From: Sphingomonadales bacterium EhC05
GTDB lineage: Bacteria; Pseudomonadota; Alphaproteobacteria; Sphingomonadales; Sphingomonadaceae
Direction: 5' to 3'
DNA length: 64,000 bases
NCBI GenBank assembly: GCA_001650955.1
Contig: LXYP01000012.1
Span: 62,001-126,000 of the forward strand
Under the pieces are notes generated by a model. The model did no database searches. It saw only the letters and a program-made list of their open reading frames with translations, and was not told where the DNA came from. Below are positions 26,033 through 34,916 of this stretch, piece by piece. The stretch's first letter is position 1. Each line of letters starts with the position of its first letter. The translations under genes were made by a program, and so were the position numbers.

Positions 26033-27141
26033 AAATTTGTACTCCGCTCATTGGATGACATCAGCGAACGCAATATGCCTTCTCTGATACCGCGATCCGC
26101 CACTCCCACCCGCGTAGCCGGCCAGATATCAAGAATGGATTCCAGAATCGCGCATCCGCCAACAACGAGGTCTGCACGTTCTTTGCCAATACATGGAATG
26201 GCAGCCCGTTCATCGGGAGACGCGTAAGCCAGCATGGTGCTGATCTCACGCATCGACTCCGTCGGCACGATCAGCCCGTCGATAACTTTGCGATCATAAT
26301 GCGGCAGCTTGAGGTGCAAGCTGGCCAATGTCGTGACTGTCCCGCTGGTTCCCAACAATCTGAAATCGCAATTTTCAAGATGGGGCAAACGGTTGGCAAA
26401 TGCAGAAAAACTTTCCGCAACACGCGCGCGCATACTTTCAAAGGCCTGCTCCCGCTCCTCAGGATCGTCCCCATTGAATTTCTCGCTCTCGGTAAGTGAG
26501 ACGACGCCCCAAGGCGCACTCAGCCAATCAATGATCGTTGGCGCCGCCCCGCTGGTATCGACCAAAACCAGTTCGGTCGATCCGCCCCCGATATCAAATA
26601 TCAGTGCGGGCCCCTCACCCGGCTCCAAAAGAATCTGGCACCCCAAAACGGCGAGGCGGGCCTCTTCTTCAGCTGTGATAATATCCAGCGCAATGCCGGT
26701 TTCCCTGCGTACGCGCTCAATAAACTTGTCGCCATTGCTCGCGCGACGACAGGCCTCTGTTGCAACCGATCGCGCGAGCGTCACATTGCGCCGGCGCAGC
26801 TTTTCCGAACAGATTGAAAGAGCAGCGACCGCTCGATCCATCGCCCGATTGCTGATCCGGCCCGTCTCGACCAATCCCTCTCCCAAGCGCACGACCCGCG
26901 AGAAGGCATCGGTAACGATAAAACCATCTGATGATGGTTTTGCTACCAATAATCGGCAGTTGTTGGTGCCAAGATCGATTGCCGCATAGGAGCGCAACCG
27001 AGGCCATCGCCCGTTCTGTCGGTGATTGGGAGTCGCAGTTCGACTCTGGTGATTCTGTATCGCCGCATGGTTCGGGCGGGCTTTCCTTGCGGATGTTCCG
27101 CCTGTTGCATTTTGAGGCGATGGGGACGCTTGATCCGCCAT
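26029..27141 (-). CDS. Ppx/GppA family phosphatase
   Basis: The product is 370 aa. After a basic, probably disordered 50-residue N-terminus comes the actin-like fold: [14 protein letters not shown] (phosphate 1 loop), [11 protein letters not shown], and [12 protein letters not shown] (phosphate 2 loop) near 190. It lacks the C-terminal HD region of E. coli Ppx (513 aa), so it is the short form containing only the catalytic domains. Such proteins hydrolyse polyphosphate or pppGpp; sequence alone does not decide which. It is the first gene of the ppx-rlmE pair. Confidence 0.9.
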   Translation of the reverse strand: MADQASPSPQNATGGTSARKARPNHAAIQNHQSRTATPNHRQNGRWPRLRSYAAIDLGTNNCRLLVAKPSSDGFIVTDAFSRVVRLGEGLVETGRISNRAMDRAVAALSICSEKLRRRNVTLARSVATEACRRASNGDKFIERVRRETGIALDIITAEEEARLAVLGCQILLEPGEGPALIFDIGGGSTELVLVDTSGAAPTIIDWLSAPWGVVSLTESEKFNGDDPEEREQAFESMRARVAESFSAFANRLPHLENCDFRLLGTSGTVTTLASLHLKLPHYDRKVIDGLIVPTESMREISTMLAYASPDERAAIPCIGKERADLVVGGCAILESILDIWPATRVGVADRGIREGILRSLMSSNERSTNL

Positions 27142-27254
27142 AACCGTACTCTTATGTTCTCCGGATCGGATAATACCGCCGGTACTTGAGTAAGAAGATA
27201 GCTGCGAGCCTTGTTTCGCGCAAGGCCTTCGGTCAAAATCGAACGGAAAATGAG

Positions 27255-27917
27255 ATGTGCGGACGAAAGTTCAGTCATGAAGATCTGACCTGGTCAGAAT
27301 ATCGAGAGATATTGGAGATCATCAAGCCGCCACCGCACACAAATTTTGAACCCAATTATAACATCTGCCCAACCCAAAAAGTGCCTGTCTGCCTGACTTA
27401 CAAAGACGACCGCAGATTGGAGATGCTAAATTGGGGGCTGGTGCCATCATCGGCCAAAGATAGAAAATTTGCAGCAAATATGATTAACGCCAGAGCCGAG
27501 ACAATCGCCAAAAAACCGGCATTCCAACCTTTGTTGACCAAGCGACGTTGTATTATCATGGTGTCCGGGTTTTATGAATGGCAGCGGCAGGCAAATTCAA
27601 AAACACCCTATAAGGTTGAACGCCCAGACGGCAGGCCGATGCTGATTGCGGGCCTCTGGACGCATAATCCAAAGCTAAGTCTAAACAGCTACACTATCAT
27701 CACGACCGCTGCCCCAGACAGATTTTCAGCCATTAATCACCGATGCCCCATATTATTGGAACAATCGCAAATTTCTATCTGGCTTGAAGGCGAATGGAGC
27801 GAAGCGAGTAAACTGGTGGATATATATCAAGGGCCACTCCAAGCCACAAGAATTTCAAATGCGGTGAACAGCAGTCGGAACAACGGGCCAGAATTGCTGC
27901 TACCGGATCTCCGCTAA
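27255..27917 (+). CDS. SOS-response-associated peptidase (SRAP, YedK/HMCES)
   Basis: From ATG 27255 the protein has 220 aa and starts M-C-G-R, placing the required Cys2 at the mature N-terminus. A longer frame from 27186 would bury this Cys and is rejected. Other SRAP landmarks are NARAET, SGFYEW (catalytic Glu region) and INHRCPILL (His region). Family members bind single-stranded DNA and form a thiazolidine cross-link with abasic sites, shielding them. No LexA-like box was recognised upstream. It diverges from ppx across 113 nt. Confidence 0.93.
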   Translation: MCGRKFSHEDLTWSEYREILEIIKPPPHTNFEPNYNICPTQKVPVCLTYKDDRRLEMLNWGLVPSSAKDRKFAANMINARAETIAKKPAFQPLLTKRRCIIMVSGFYEWQRQANSKTPYKVERPDGRPMLIAGLWTHNPKLSLNSYTIITTAAPDRFSAINHRCPILLEQSQISIWLEGEWSEASKLVDIYQGPLQATRISNAVNSSRNNGPELLLPDLR

Positions 27918-27974
27918 CCTTTGTCAAAACTCTTGACCAGGAACGAGACGATGCTTATTGCGCCGCTTCAACAC

Positions 27975-28048
27975 TCCCCTGTCGTCTAATGGTAAGACTA
28001 CGGACTCTGACTCCGTCAATTGAGGTTCGAATCCTCACGGGGGATCCA
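27975..28048 (+). tRNA. tRNA-Gln (anticodon CTG), CCA encoded
   Basis: A full cloverleaf can be drawn: acceptor TCCCCTG with CGGGGGA, D arm GTC/GAC, anticodon stem ACGGA/TCCGT around loop CTCTGAC (anticodon CTG), and T arm TGAGG-TTCGAAT-CCTCA. The discriminator is T, followed by encoded CCA at 28046-28048. It reads CAG codons for glutamine. Confidence 0.95.
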
Positions 28049-28275
28049 GTTTTGGTCAAATAGGTCAATTTTTGGATGTTGATCCAGCGTTCAGCGGCGC
28101 TGCTGCCAATTGCCGGCATCGTCGACCTAACGCCTCAGCTTTGCTTTCATTGCCCTCGATTTCAGCATCTCTGAACGGCAATGATATTGCATATGATATG
28201 ACCTAAATATCGTTATGATCCCAACGATATATATCGCCATAGTATTTGCCGCATCCTTGCCTCAAATGTCTGCGA

Positions 28276-28414
28276 GTCACTCATCTCTTGGTAAATGGTC
28301 ATGTTATTCTGACCTTTTCGATGAACTTCCAAATATCTGGCGGCCAGGAAAAGCAGCATCCTCAAGCTTTTCCCCTTTGATCACAAATTGGCCATTTACC
28401 AAGAGATGAGTGAC
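28276..28414. repeat. 23-bp perfect inverted repeat across the amidohydrolase stop
   Basis: Arms 28276-28298 and 28392-28414 are perfect reverse complements (GTCACTCATCTC... against ...GAGATGAGTGAC), separated by 93 nt. The right arm lies inside the amidohydrolase gene and codes for its C-terminal GVTHLLVNG region. The left arm is just past the gene's stop at 28304. The mRNA would form a long stem closing the 3' end of the gene. An origin by inverted template switching is likely, since the non-coding arm copies coding sequence. Confidence 0.85.
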
Positions 28415-29833
28415 GCCAATGGAGGCTTGATGGGGGTCTTCATAAGTTGCCTTATCCTTAATCACCAAGGGATTAAAAACCGTGATATCTGCGTCCATCC
28501 CAATTTGCAGACGGCCTTTCAGTCGGAAGGCCGGCGCAGCTTTTTCAAGGAGTTGTGCAGGTTGCAGCGTTATCTTTGAAAGAGCCGTCATCATCGGTAG
28601 CAATTGTTCGTCGCGAACGTAAGTTCCCACCAATTTTGCAAATGAACCAATGCCTTGAGGAGGCATTTTCTTATCCAATCTGATGACTGGCAGGCCATCG
28701 GATGACAATATGACATCTGGAGCCGCGACAAGATACCGTGTCCATTCTTCTTTCAAATAGTGATGGATGATGGCTGCATTCGGATTTTCTCTTCGTGTTC
28801 GATCGAAACTCTCCTGGGTGAAATACGCTCCGGTGGATGCAAGTTGAACATCTTGAGGCCCGATATCGAAAATCCTCTGCCAGTCCCGACCAAATACCGC
28901 CGCCCCGATACTCGTGGATCCGGCATTATAAGGCAAAACTTCGGTGGTCACATCAACGCCAGCCTTTCGCGCCTCCCGGATCCTCGCCAGGAACAGTTCA
29001 ACATTTTTCATGGCATTGTGAGACATATGACAAATATGCACTTTCGCGCTGGTTGCCTTGGCCATTGACAGCACTTCATCGAGACCGGCTGGATCACCTG
29101 CTATTCCGCGCCGGATATGAACAAAAACCGGCGTTTGATATTGTGCCGCCAGTTCAAACATAGCGCGCAGCTCCTGTTCATCCACCGCATCGCTGATATA
29201 ATCTAGCAAAAGACCAATGCCGATCCCGCCCTGCAAAAGACCATCTTCAACTGTCGCCCTTATCTCGGAACGCTCGCTGGGATTGGCGACAACAAACCGG
29301 GTTCGCGCTTCGCCATTGTCTTGACCAATTTTGGATGCCGTCGCCCCCAATATATCAGGCACCGCAGCATGTTTCCCACCTGACATGGCGACCATCCGTG
29401 CTTGTGTATGACCTGTTGATGCGCCGTAATTTATGCGCGCTTTACGCCGAATATAGGCACCATGGACTGCAACGGGATATGAACCTGCCTCCAGTTCAAG
29501 GCTGGTCGTGACGCCGTCTCGAGCTTGATATATTTGGCCGAGAGGCGTTGGACTATGGTTATGGACATCAATGAATCCAGGTGCGACGATCTGTCCGGTA
29601 ACATCAATGGTTTCGACACCATCAATCTTCGCAACAGTGATGGCAGTGATGGTCCGATCGGTTATCCCGACATTGGCAATTGCATCCAAACCTGTTTCAG
29701 GATCCATGACGCGACCACCGTTGAGCACAACGTCATAAAGCGGTATTTTTTTCGGGATGTCATCGGCAAGAACAGGATTGGCTATCGCTATCGAGATGGC
29801 AAAAATGCAGAATATTCTTAACCAGATGAGCAT
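28304..29833 (-). CDS. Secreted N-acyl-D-amino-acid deacylase-like amidohydrolase
   Basis: The product is 509 aa from ATG 29833, supported by an AGGA site 9 nt upstream; a TTG two codons earlier is too close to that site. A signal peptide ends near PVLA-DD. The amidohydrolase fold is shown by LNGGRVMDPETG, VAPGFIDVHNHS (metal HxH), HIRRG and HICHMSHNA, and SSDGLP (metal Asp) near 380. The C-terminal sandwich ends with GRLQIGMDADITVFNP. It resembles D-aminoacylase/dihydroorotase-like deacylases, here placed in the periplasm; the substrate is unknown. Its 3' end carries the inverted repeat described separately. Confidence 0.83.
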   Translation of the reverse strand: MLIWLRIFCIFAISIAIANPVLADDIPKKIPLYDVVLNGGRVMDPETGLDAIANVGITDRTITAITVAKIDGVETIDVTGQIVAPGFIDVHNHSPTPLGQIYQARDGVTTSLELEAGSYPVAVHGAYIRRKARINYGASTGHTQARMVAMSGGKHAAVPDILGATASKIGQDNGEARTRFVVANPSERSEIRATVEDGLLQGGIGIGLLLDYISDAVDEQELRAMFELAAQYQTPVFVHIRRGIAGDPAGLDEVLSMAKATSAKVHICHMSHNAMKNVELFLARIREARKAGVDVTTEVLPYNAGSTSIGAAVFGRDWQRIFDIGPQDVQLASTGAYFTQESFDRTRRENPNAAIIHHYLKEEWTRYLVAAPDVILSSDGLPVIRLDKKMPPQGIGSFAKLVGTYVRDEQLLPMMTALSKITLQPAQLLEKAAPAFRLKGRLQIGMDADITVFNPLVIKDKATYEDPHQASIGVTHLLVNGQFVIKGEKLEDAAFPGRQIFGSSSKRSE

Positions 29834-29844
29834 ATCCAAGTTCC

Positions 29845-29860
29845 TAACCTTCTAAGGTTA
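29845..29860. promoter_or_regulatory. Palindrome over the amidohydrolase ribosome site
   Basis: TAACCTTCTAAGGTTA is a perfect 7-bp inverted repeat with a 2-nt centre, starting 11 nt upstream of ATG 29833 and touching the AGGA ribosome site. It could be an operator or a small RNA hairpin limiting translation. No regulator gene lies beside it. Confidence 0.4.
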
Positions 29861-30077
29861 TGGATATTGTCACATTTAATCAGCTGACGAAACATGCAAA
29901 GTTGCACAAGTTAAATCCTATCCGCCTTATCTCTCCGACAGTCACTGAGGAACAACATAACCAAGCGAACAAAATTCCAACTTGGAATGTCTTGCGCAAT
30001 GGATGCTGAGATTTGCACCGTCGGATGGCAACGGGAACTCAGAAAACAGGAATCTGGAACCAGACGAACACCATTCC

Positions 30078-31616
30078 CTAACGCGACAATTGTTCCTTCA
30101 GCAATTTGTGGAAGTGCCGGATTTTGGTTTCGCCATAGTCGGCGAAAATGATCTCTTTGGACTTGATCGATTTCATGCCCTTTTGAACGTGCGGGAGATT
30201 CACGACATCCTGATTAAACACTTTGGCCAGCATCCCCAATTCCGGTGCTTCGATATAGTCATCGTCAAAATCGAGCCAATGGATTTTGGCCGCCTCGGGA
30301 CGCTTTTCACCCTCAGCTACCGGCAGCATCAGCATGATTTCGTGAATACATTCCTCCGGATTGTCACCATTGGGGCGAAATCGATAGAAAATCGGATCAA
30401 AACAGCCCCAGGGACTGATGTTGGGGAAAAGATTATAATAGATTGTGTCGACAAATTCCGCGTCGCTTATCTGATCAACTTCATTGCCGAGAGTCTCGCG
30501 CCACATCTCGCGCTGGGCGTCAGCTTCCGCCTTGCGCCGCTCAGGTATCGGTCCCCTTGTCGTCGGATCCGGCTCGTCTTCCATACCCTCCGCCAGTGGA
30601 CCGCCGACCCAGTTACACAGTTGAACATCGGCATGATGCAACTCGCCCTCCAGATGATGGGCCGCCTCATCAAAGATACCGGTTTGGCCATCACGCGTGG
30701 TGACCCTGACCCGGCCTTCTTCGAGGCGTTCGTAGATATTCCCGGACAGCGCATGACGCACTTTACTATAGGTTTTGGCATCTTCCAGCGGCTCTTCCAC
30801 AAGGGCCGGATTGACATGGGGACTGAGTAAGCCATTGGGCGAGATCGCCCGCGATAACTTCCCGAATATGTCATATTTGCTATTCGCGTCACCCATGACA
30901 TCCAGCAATGTCGGATGGGTCGCAACCACATGATAAGCTTCCATAAACGCCTCTTGTGCGGCCTTCCAGTTGCAGCGCAGCTTTTTGGCGACATGGACAG
31001 ATTTATAGCGCCGTTCGAACGGGATCGGTTCAAAATGGCGATCAATATCGCCGAGAAATTCTTCCAGTGATTCGGCATTGTCATCGGGATTGATGAACAC
31101 CCATCCTTGCCAGCGACCGACCTTGACCGGCGGCAGGCTATGGGTTTTCTCACTTACCGACGGAAAATCCCACTGGCAGGGGACTTCCTTCAATGTGCCA
31201 TCGATTTTCCAGCCCCAGCCATGAAAGGGACAACGGAATTCATGCAATCCCTCGGTATCTTCCGTCAGCAGCGCGCGGCCGCGATGAAGGCAGGCATTGG
31301 GGAAGGCCTTGATTTCATCGACCCCGGTACGGACAATGATGAACGAGAGACTCGCTATATCATAGACCAGACTATCCCCGACATTTGGGATATCATCTTC
31401 GTGGCAAGCCATTTGCCAGACCCGTTTCCAGAGCCTTTCGACTTCCAGGTCAAAAAAGTCGCGGGAATAATAGATGCTTGGATTAACAATGGTCGGTCCT
31501 GGTTCCATCGGACGGTCTTCGCGAAATTTGGACGGGACCTCATGTGTATCCATGTCGAGAAGTTCATCATAACTAATCCCTTTGGACCGGTTTGTTCCCG
31601 TAAGCGTCTCTACCAT
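30078..31616 (-). CDS. Rieske non-haem iron oxygenase, alpha subunit
   Basis: From ATG 31616 (GGAGGAGG just upstream) the protein has 512 aa. The Rieske [2Fe-2S] site is C109-x-H111 and C129-x2-H132 (CLHRG, CPFHGWGW). The catalytic iron site is H229 and H234 in MEAYHVVATHP, with E226/Asp contacts. It is longer than typical alpha subunits (about 450 aa), partly from an extra middle region around 270-340. It would hydroxylate or demethylate an organic substrate using electrons from a ferredoxin and reductase that are not encoded nearby. It lies 64 nt after the P450 gene on the same strand, so the two oxygenases may act in one pathway. Confidence 0.9.
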   Translation of the reverse strand: MVETLTGTNRSKGISYDELLDMDTHEVPSKFREDRPMEPGPTIVNPSIYYSRDFFDLEVERLWKRVWQMACHEDDIPNVGDSLVYDIASLSFIIVRTGVDEIKAFPNACLHRGRALLTEDTEGLHEFRCPFHGWGWKIDGTLKEVPCQWDFPSVSEKTHSLPPVKVGRWQGWVFINPDDNAESLEEFLGDIDRHFEPIPFERRYKSVHVAKKLRCNWKAAQEAFMEAYHVVATHPTLLDVMGDANSKYDIFGKLSRAISPNGLLSPHVNPALVEEPLEDAKTYSKVRHALSGNIYERLEEGRVRVTTRDGQTGIFDEAAHHLEGELHHADVQLCNWVGGPLAEGMEDEPDPTTRGPIPERRKAEADAQREMWRETLGNEVDQISDAEFVDTIYYNLFPNISPWGCFDPIFYRFRPNGDNPEECIHEIMLMLPVAEGEKRPEAAKIHWLDFDDDYIEAPELGMLAKVFNQDVVNLPHVQKGMKSIKSKEIIFADYGETKIRHFHKLLKEQLSR

Positions 31617-31680
31617 CTGTTCCTCCTCCAAAACGTCAATTTGGTCTTGATATTCAATTGCCTAAGCGCCCTTCCCGACC

Positions 31681-32931
31681 CTATTCAGGATCGAAAGCCA
31701 GCTCAAGCGATTGCACGCCCCGCAAAATATGGCTGGTCGCGAATGAAAACGGATTGTCAGGATGCGCGAAGCGCAGATTTTTCAGGCGCCGCAATATAAT
31801 CGGAATGGCGGTCACCATCTCAAGCCGGGCCAGCGTCATCCCTAGACAGGTATGAACACCGGCTCCGAATGCGATATGATTTTTCGCATTTTCCCGCCGG
31901 ACATCATATTGTCCGGCATCATCAAATTTGGTTTCATCGCGGTTCGCCGAACCATAGCGAATGAGCATTGGCTCGCCGGCTTTGAGTTCAACTCCGCCGA
32001 GCACGGTATCTTGTTTCACGATGCGCCACATATTGTGCGAGGGGGAGAGATGCCGCACGGTTTCTTCAACCATATTTGCGACCAAATTGTCGTCTGACAT
32101 TACGGCCTCGAGCTGTTCTGGATGCGACAATAGCTGAGCCAAAGCATAGGTCAGTGCATGGGCTGTCGCTTCCTGTCCGGCGGTAAATATCTGTTGCACG
32201 ATCGAATAGATTTCCGGCTCATCCAGCGGCCTTTCTCCTGCTTCGGTTTGCATCGACGCATGGATCAGATCCGACACGACATCATCGCCGGGATTTTCGC
32301 GTCGATCCGCCATGATTTTCAGAAAATATGTCTGCATATCAATTTCACTGCGCGCCAAGGCCGGACGTTCTTCGGGCGTGGCATTGCCATTGAGCCGCAG
32401 AATGGCGGCACGAACCCAAGCCTGAAACATCGGGATATCTTCACGCGGGATTCCCAGTGCGTCGGCGATGACAATTCCCGGCAGCATTTCGGCAAATTGC
32501 GATTTGAACTCCACCTTCCCATCCGCTGCAAATTTATCAATCAATCCATTTGTAACGTCGGTAATATAGGGCGCCATCGCCATGATCCGGCTATGCGGAA
32601 GCGCCTGCATGGCCATCCGCTTGTAACGCGCATGCTCAGGTGGATCGGCCGTGAGCATTGTGTCGCATCGACGCATGCCCTCTGCCAATATTGATTGTTC
32701 TTCATCGTCAAAACTGCCCTTGCCTCCCGAGTTCAGCAGGGATGCAAAATTGCTGGAGAAGATTTTGGGCCGCTTGTTGACCTCCAAAACAAGATCATAG
32801 GTTGAGACCGAAACAATCCCAGTCTTGGGGTCGCGAAAAACCGGCGCTTCTTTCCGCAACCGGTCATAATAGGGATAGGGATCTTGCAAACATTCGGGAC
32901 TGGTGGCGTCGATATTCTCGAGATTTTCCAT
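31681..32931 (-). CDS. Cytochrome P450 with Ala in the I-helix Thr position
   Basis: From ATG 32931 (AGGA upstream) the protein has 416 aa; earlier GTG/ATG codons at 32976/32973 lack a ribosome site. Motifs are the I-helix AGQEAT (251-256), ExxR at 290-293 (EETVR) and the haem loop FGAGVHTCLG with C362 as axial ligand. There is no membrane anchor, so it is a soluble bacterial class I enzyme needing ferredoxin. The residue after the acidic E254 is Ala255, where most P450s have Thr for oxygen activation; P450eryF has the same change. The substrate is unknown. It is probably the first gene of a two-gene operon with the Rieske oxygenase. Confidence 0.92.
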   Translation of the reverse strand: MENLENIDATSPECLQDPYPYYDRLRKEAPVFRDPKTGIVSVSTYDLVLEVNKRPKIFSSNFASLLNSGGKGSFDDEEQSILAEGMRRCDTMLTADPPEHARYKRMAMQALPHSRIMAMAPYITDVTNGLIDKFAADGKVEFKSQFAEMLPGIVIADALGIPREDIPMFQAWVRAAILRLNGNATPEERPALARSEIDMQTYFLKIMADRRENPGDDVVSDLIHASMQTEAGERPLDEPEIYSIVQQIFTAGQEATAHALTYALAQLLSHPEQLEAVMSDDNLVANMVEETVRHLSPSHNMWRIVKQDTVLGGVELKAGEPMLIRYGSANRDETKFDDAGQYDVRRENAKNHIAFGAGVHTCLGMTLARLEMVTAIPIILRRLKNLRFAHPDNPFSFATSHILRGVQSLELAFDPE

Positions 32932-33458
32932 GGGCTTTCCTATGATGGATTCTAAGTTCTGATGCAGAGCCATCACCAGATTTTACCTGAAAACCGACGA
33001 TCGCCAACAAGGCTCACTCTCTACGATCTCGAGGGATCAACATTGATCCAGATCAAATTCCCCGCACTCTAAAATGATAGGATTGGTGCGGGTTATGAGT
33101 ATATTCGGCGGTTGATTTCAGCCCACCACATGATCCAACACCATCGGTGTCAAGTGCCGATCATTTTGAGCAAGATACGGATTTCAGGTCGGCAGTTATT
33201 TGGAACAATCCTGACGACAAGGAGGACAACATCAATACTATCAATGTTTCCATGACGCAAAATTCAATGCTGTAGCCAGGCAACGTAACTAGCATCCCAA
33301 AAAGGCTTTCGACGATGCAATCCCGGCCCAGCGGTTTGATCAAATACGGAATAGCCATAGGTTAAGATCGGTCCCATCAACCGACACCAACTTTTACATG
33401 GTTGAGCAAGCTTGATGAAACAAACCTGATCGCGCTGACCTGCGCTGCAGCTAATGCT
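32932..33458. other. Gene-free region between gltD and the P450 gene
   Basis: This 527-nt stretch contains the leader of the P450 gene (with the palindrome at 33034-33049) and the 3' flank of gltD. Short frames on both strands lack ribosome sites and recognisable sequence. I see no gene or mobile-element end here. Confidence 0.5.
33034..33049. promoter_or_regulatory. Operator-like palindrome upstream of the P450/Rieske genes
   Basis: GGATCAACATTGATCC is a perfect 7-bp inverted repeat with a 2-nt centre, 102 nt before ATG 32931. A second GATC-containing palindrome (GATCCAGATC) overlaps its right side at 33046-33055. Size and symmetry fit a TetR- or GntR-type binding site controlling the oxygenase pair; the regulator is not in the window. 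Confidence 0.45.
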
Positions 33459-34895
33459 TCAACGCGGCAATGAGCTACTACCCATCAACTGGAGATCCAC
33501 CGCCCGGGCACATTGTCGGCCTTCACGGATGGCCCAAACAACCAGACTTTGGCCGCGCCGCATATCTCCGCAAGCGAAAATCCCGCTCTTGCTAGTTGTG
33601 TAGCTGGTGACATTGGCAGCAACATTGCCGCGCGCATCAAGTTCAACTTCCGATTGATCGACAAGTCCCATTCGGCGCGGTCCAACAAAACCCATGGCAA
33701 GGAGGATGAGGTCAGCTTTGAGAGTGAATTCACTTCCTGCAATTTCCTGCATCTGTCCGTCAACCCATTCAAGACGAATACACTCCAAACCTTCGACATT
33801 TCCATTGGTGCCGGTCACGCGCTTGGCCAAAATTGCCCAGTCACGTTCACAGCCTTCCTGATGGCTTGACGAGCTGCGCAACTTCAGGGGCCAATCAGGC
33901 CATGTCATAGTCTTGTTTTCCATTTTTGGTGGCTTGGGCATGATCTCGATCTGCGTGACCGATGCCGCGCCCTGGCGATTGGACGTACCCACACAGTCAG
34001 ATCCGGTATCGCCGCCGCCGATTACGATGACATGCTTGCCGGTGGCCTTGATCGAACCGCGCGGGGCTGCGCGCATTTCGTCGTCACCGGCATTGCGTTT
34101 ATTTTGCTGCGCCAAAAATTCCATAGCCAGGCGTACGCCCGCCATTTCATAGCCTGGAATATCCAGCATGCGCGGTTTTTCGGAGCCACCGGACATTACA
34201 ACCGCGTCATAATTATCCTGAAGCGACTGGACCGAAACCGTGACACCGACTTCGCTGCTCGTGCGGAATTCAACGCCTTCTGCTTCCATTTGCACCAACC
34301 GGCGATTGATCAGATGTTTTTCCATTTTGAAATCGGGGATTCCATATCTCAGCAAGCCGCCCATCCGGTCGTTTTTCTCAAATAATGTAACGCTATGTCC
34401 AGCACGGGCAAGCTGTTGTGCGCAAGCCATGCCAGCGGGACCAGATCCCACAACAGCGACTGACTTCCCAGTTTTGGCCTCGGCGATTTGCGGCTTTATC
34501 CAGCCTTCTTCCCATCCCCGGTCGACGATCGCACATTCGATGGATTTGATATTCACTGGCACATCATCAATATTCAGCGTGCAACTGGCTTCGCAAGGCG
34601 CGGGGCAGATACGGCCAGTAAATTCTGGAAAATTATTCGTCGACTGGAGCGATTCCAGCGCGTTTTTCCAGTCACCCTCATAGACGAGGTTGTTCCAGTC
34701 CGGAATGATGTTGTTTACCGGACAACCATTGTGACAATAAGGAATACCGCAATCCATACAACGAGCCGCCTGATCCTTGAGCTCGGGCTCCGAAAGCGGT
34801 TTGGTGAATTCCTTATAATGTGTCAGCCGCTCCTTTGGATCAGCATAAGCTGCTTCTTTGCGATCAATCTCGAGAAAGCCTGTTACTTTACCCAC
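33459..34895 (-). CDS. gltD: Glutamate synthase (NADPH) small subunit
   Basis: The product is 478 aa. The N-terminal cysteines C46, C49, C54 and C58 ([16 protein letters not shown]), followed by [10 protein letters not shown], hold the [4Fe-4S] clusters. [16 protein letters not shown] binds FAD and [12 protein letters not shown] binds NADPH, and [17 protein letters not shown] closes the FAD site. It passes electrons from NADPH to GltB for making glutamate from glutamine and 2-oxoglutarate. The start is GTG 34895, 21 nt after the gltB stop, so both genes form one operon. Confidence 0.96.
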   Translation of the reverse strand: MGKVTGFLEIDRKEAAYADPKERLTHYKEFTKPLSEPELKDQAARCMDCGIPYCHNGCPVNNIIPDWNNLVYEGDWKNALESLQSTNNFPEFTGRICPAPCEASCTLNIDDVPVNIKSIECAIVDRGWEEGWIKPQIAEAKTGKSVAVVGSGPAGMACAQQLARAGHSVTLFEKNDRMGGLLRYGIPDFKMEKHLINRRLVQMEAEGVEFRTSSEVGVTVSVQSLQDNYDAVVMSGGSEKPRMLDIPGYEMAGVRLAMEFLAQQNKRNAGDDEMRAAPRGSIKATGKHVIVIGGGDTGSDCVGTSNRQGAASVTQIEIMPKPPKMENKTMTWPDWPLKLRSSSSHQEGCERDWAILAKRVTGTNGNVEGLECIRLEWVDGQMQEIAGSEFTLKADLILLAMGFVGPRRMGLVDQSEVELDARGNVAANVTSYTTSKSGIFACGDMRRGQSLVVWAIREGRQCARAVDLQLMGSSSLPR

Positions 34896-34916
34896 GGTCT
34901 ACTCCAATATTTCTTA

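Noticed and set aside
33161-33358. Minus-strand frame of 65 codons upstream of the P450 gene
   Set aside because: Weak composition, no ribosome site, no family resemblance; treated as non-coding.
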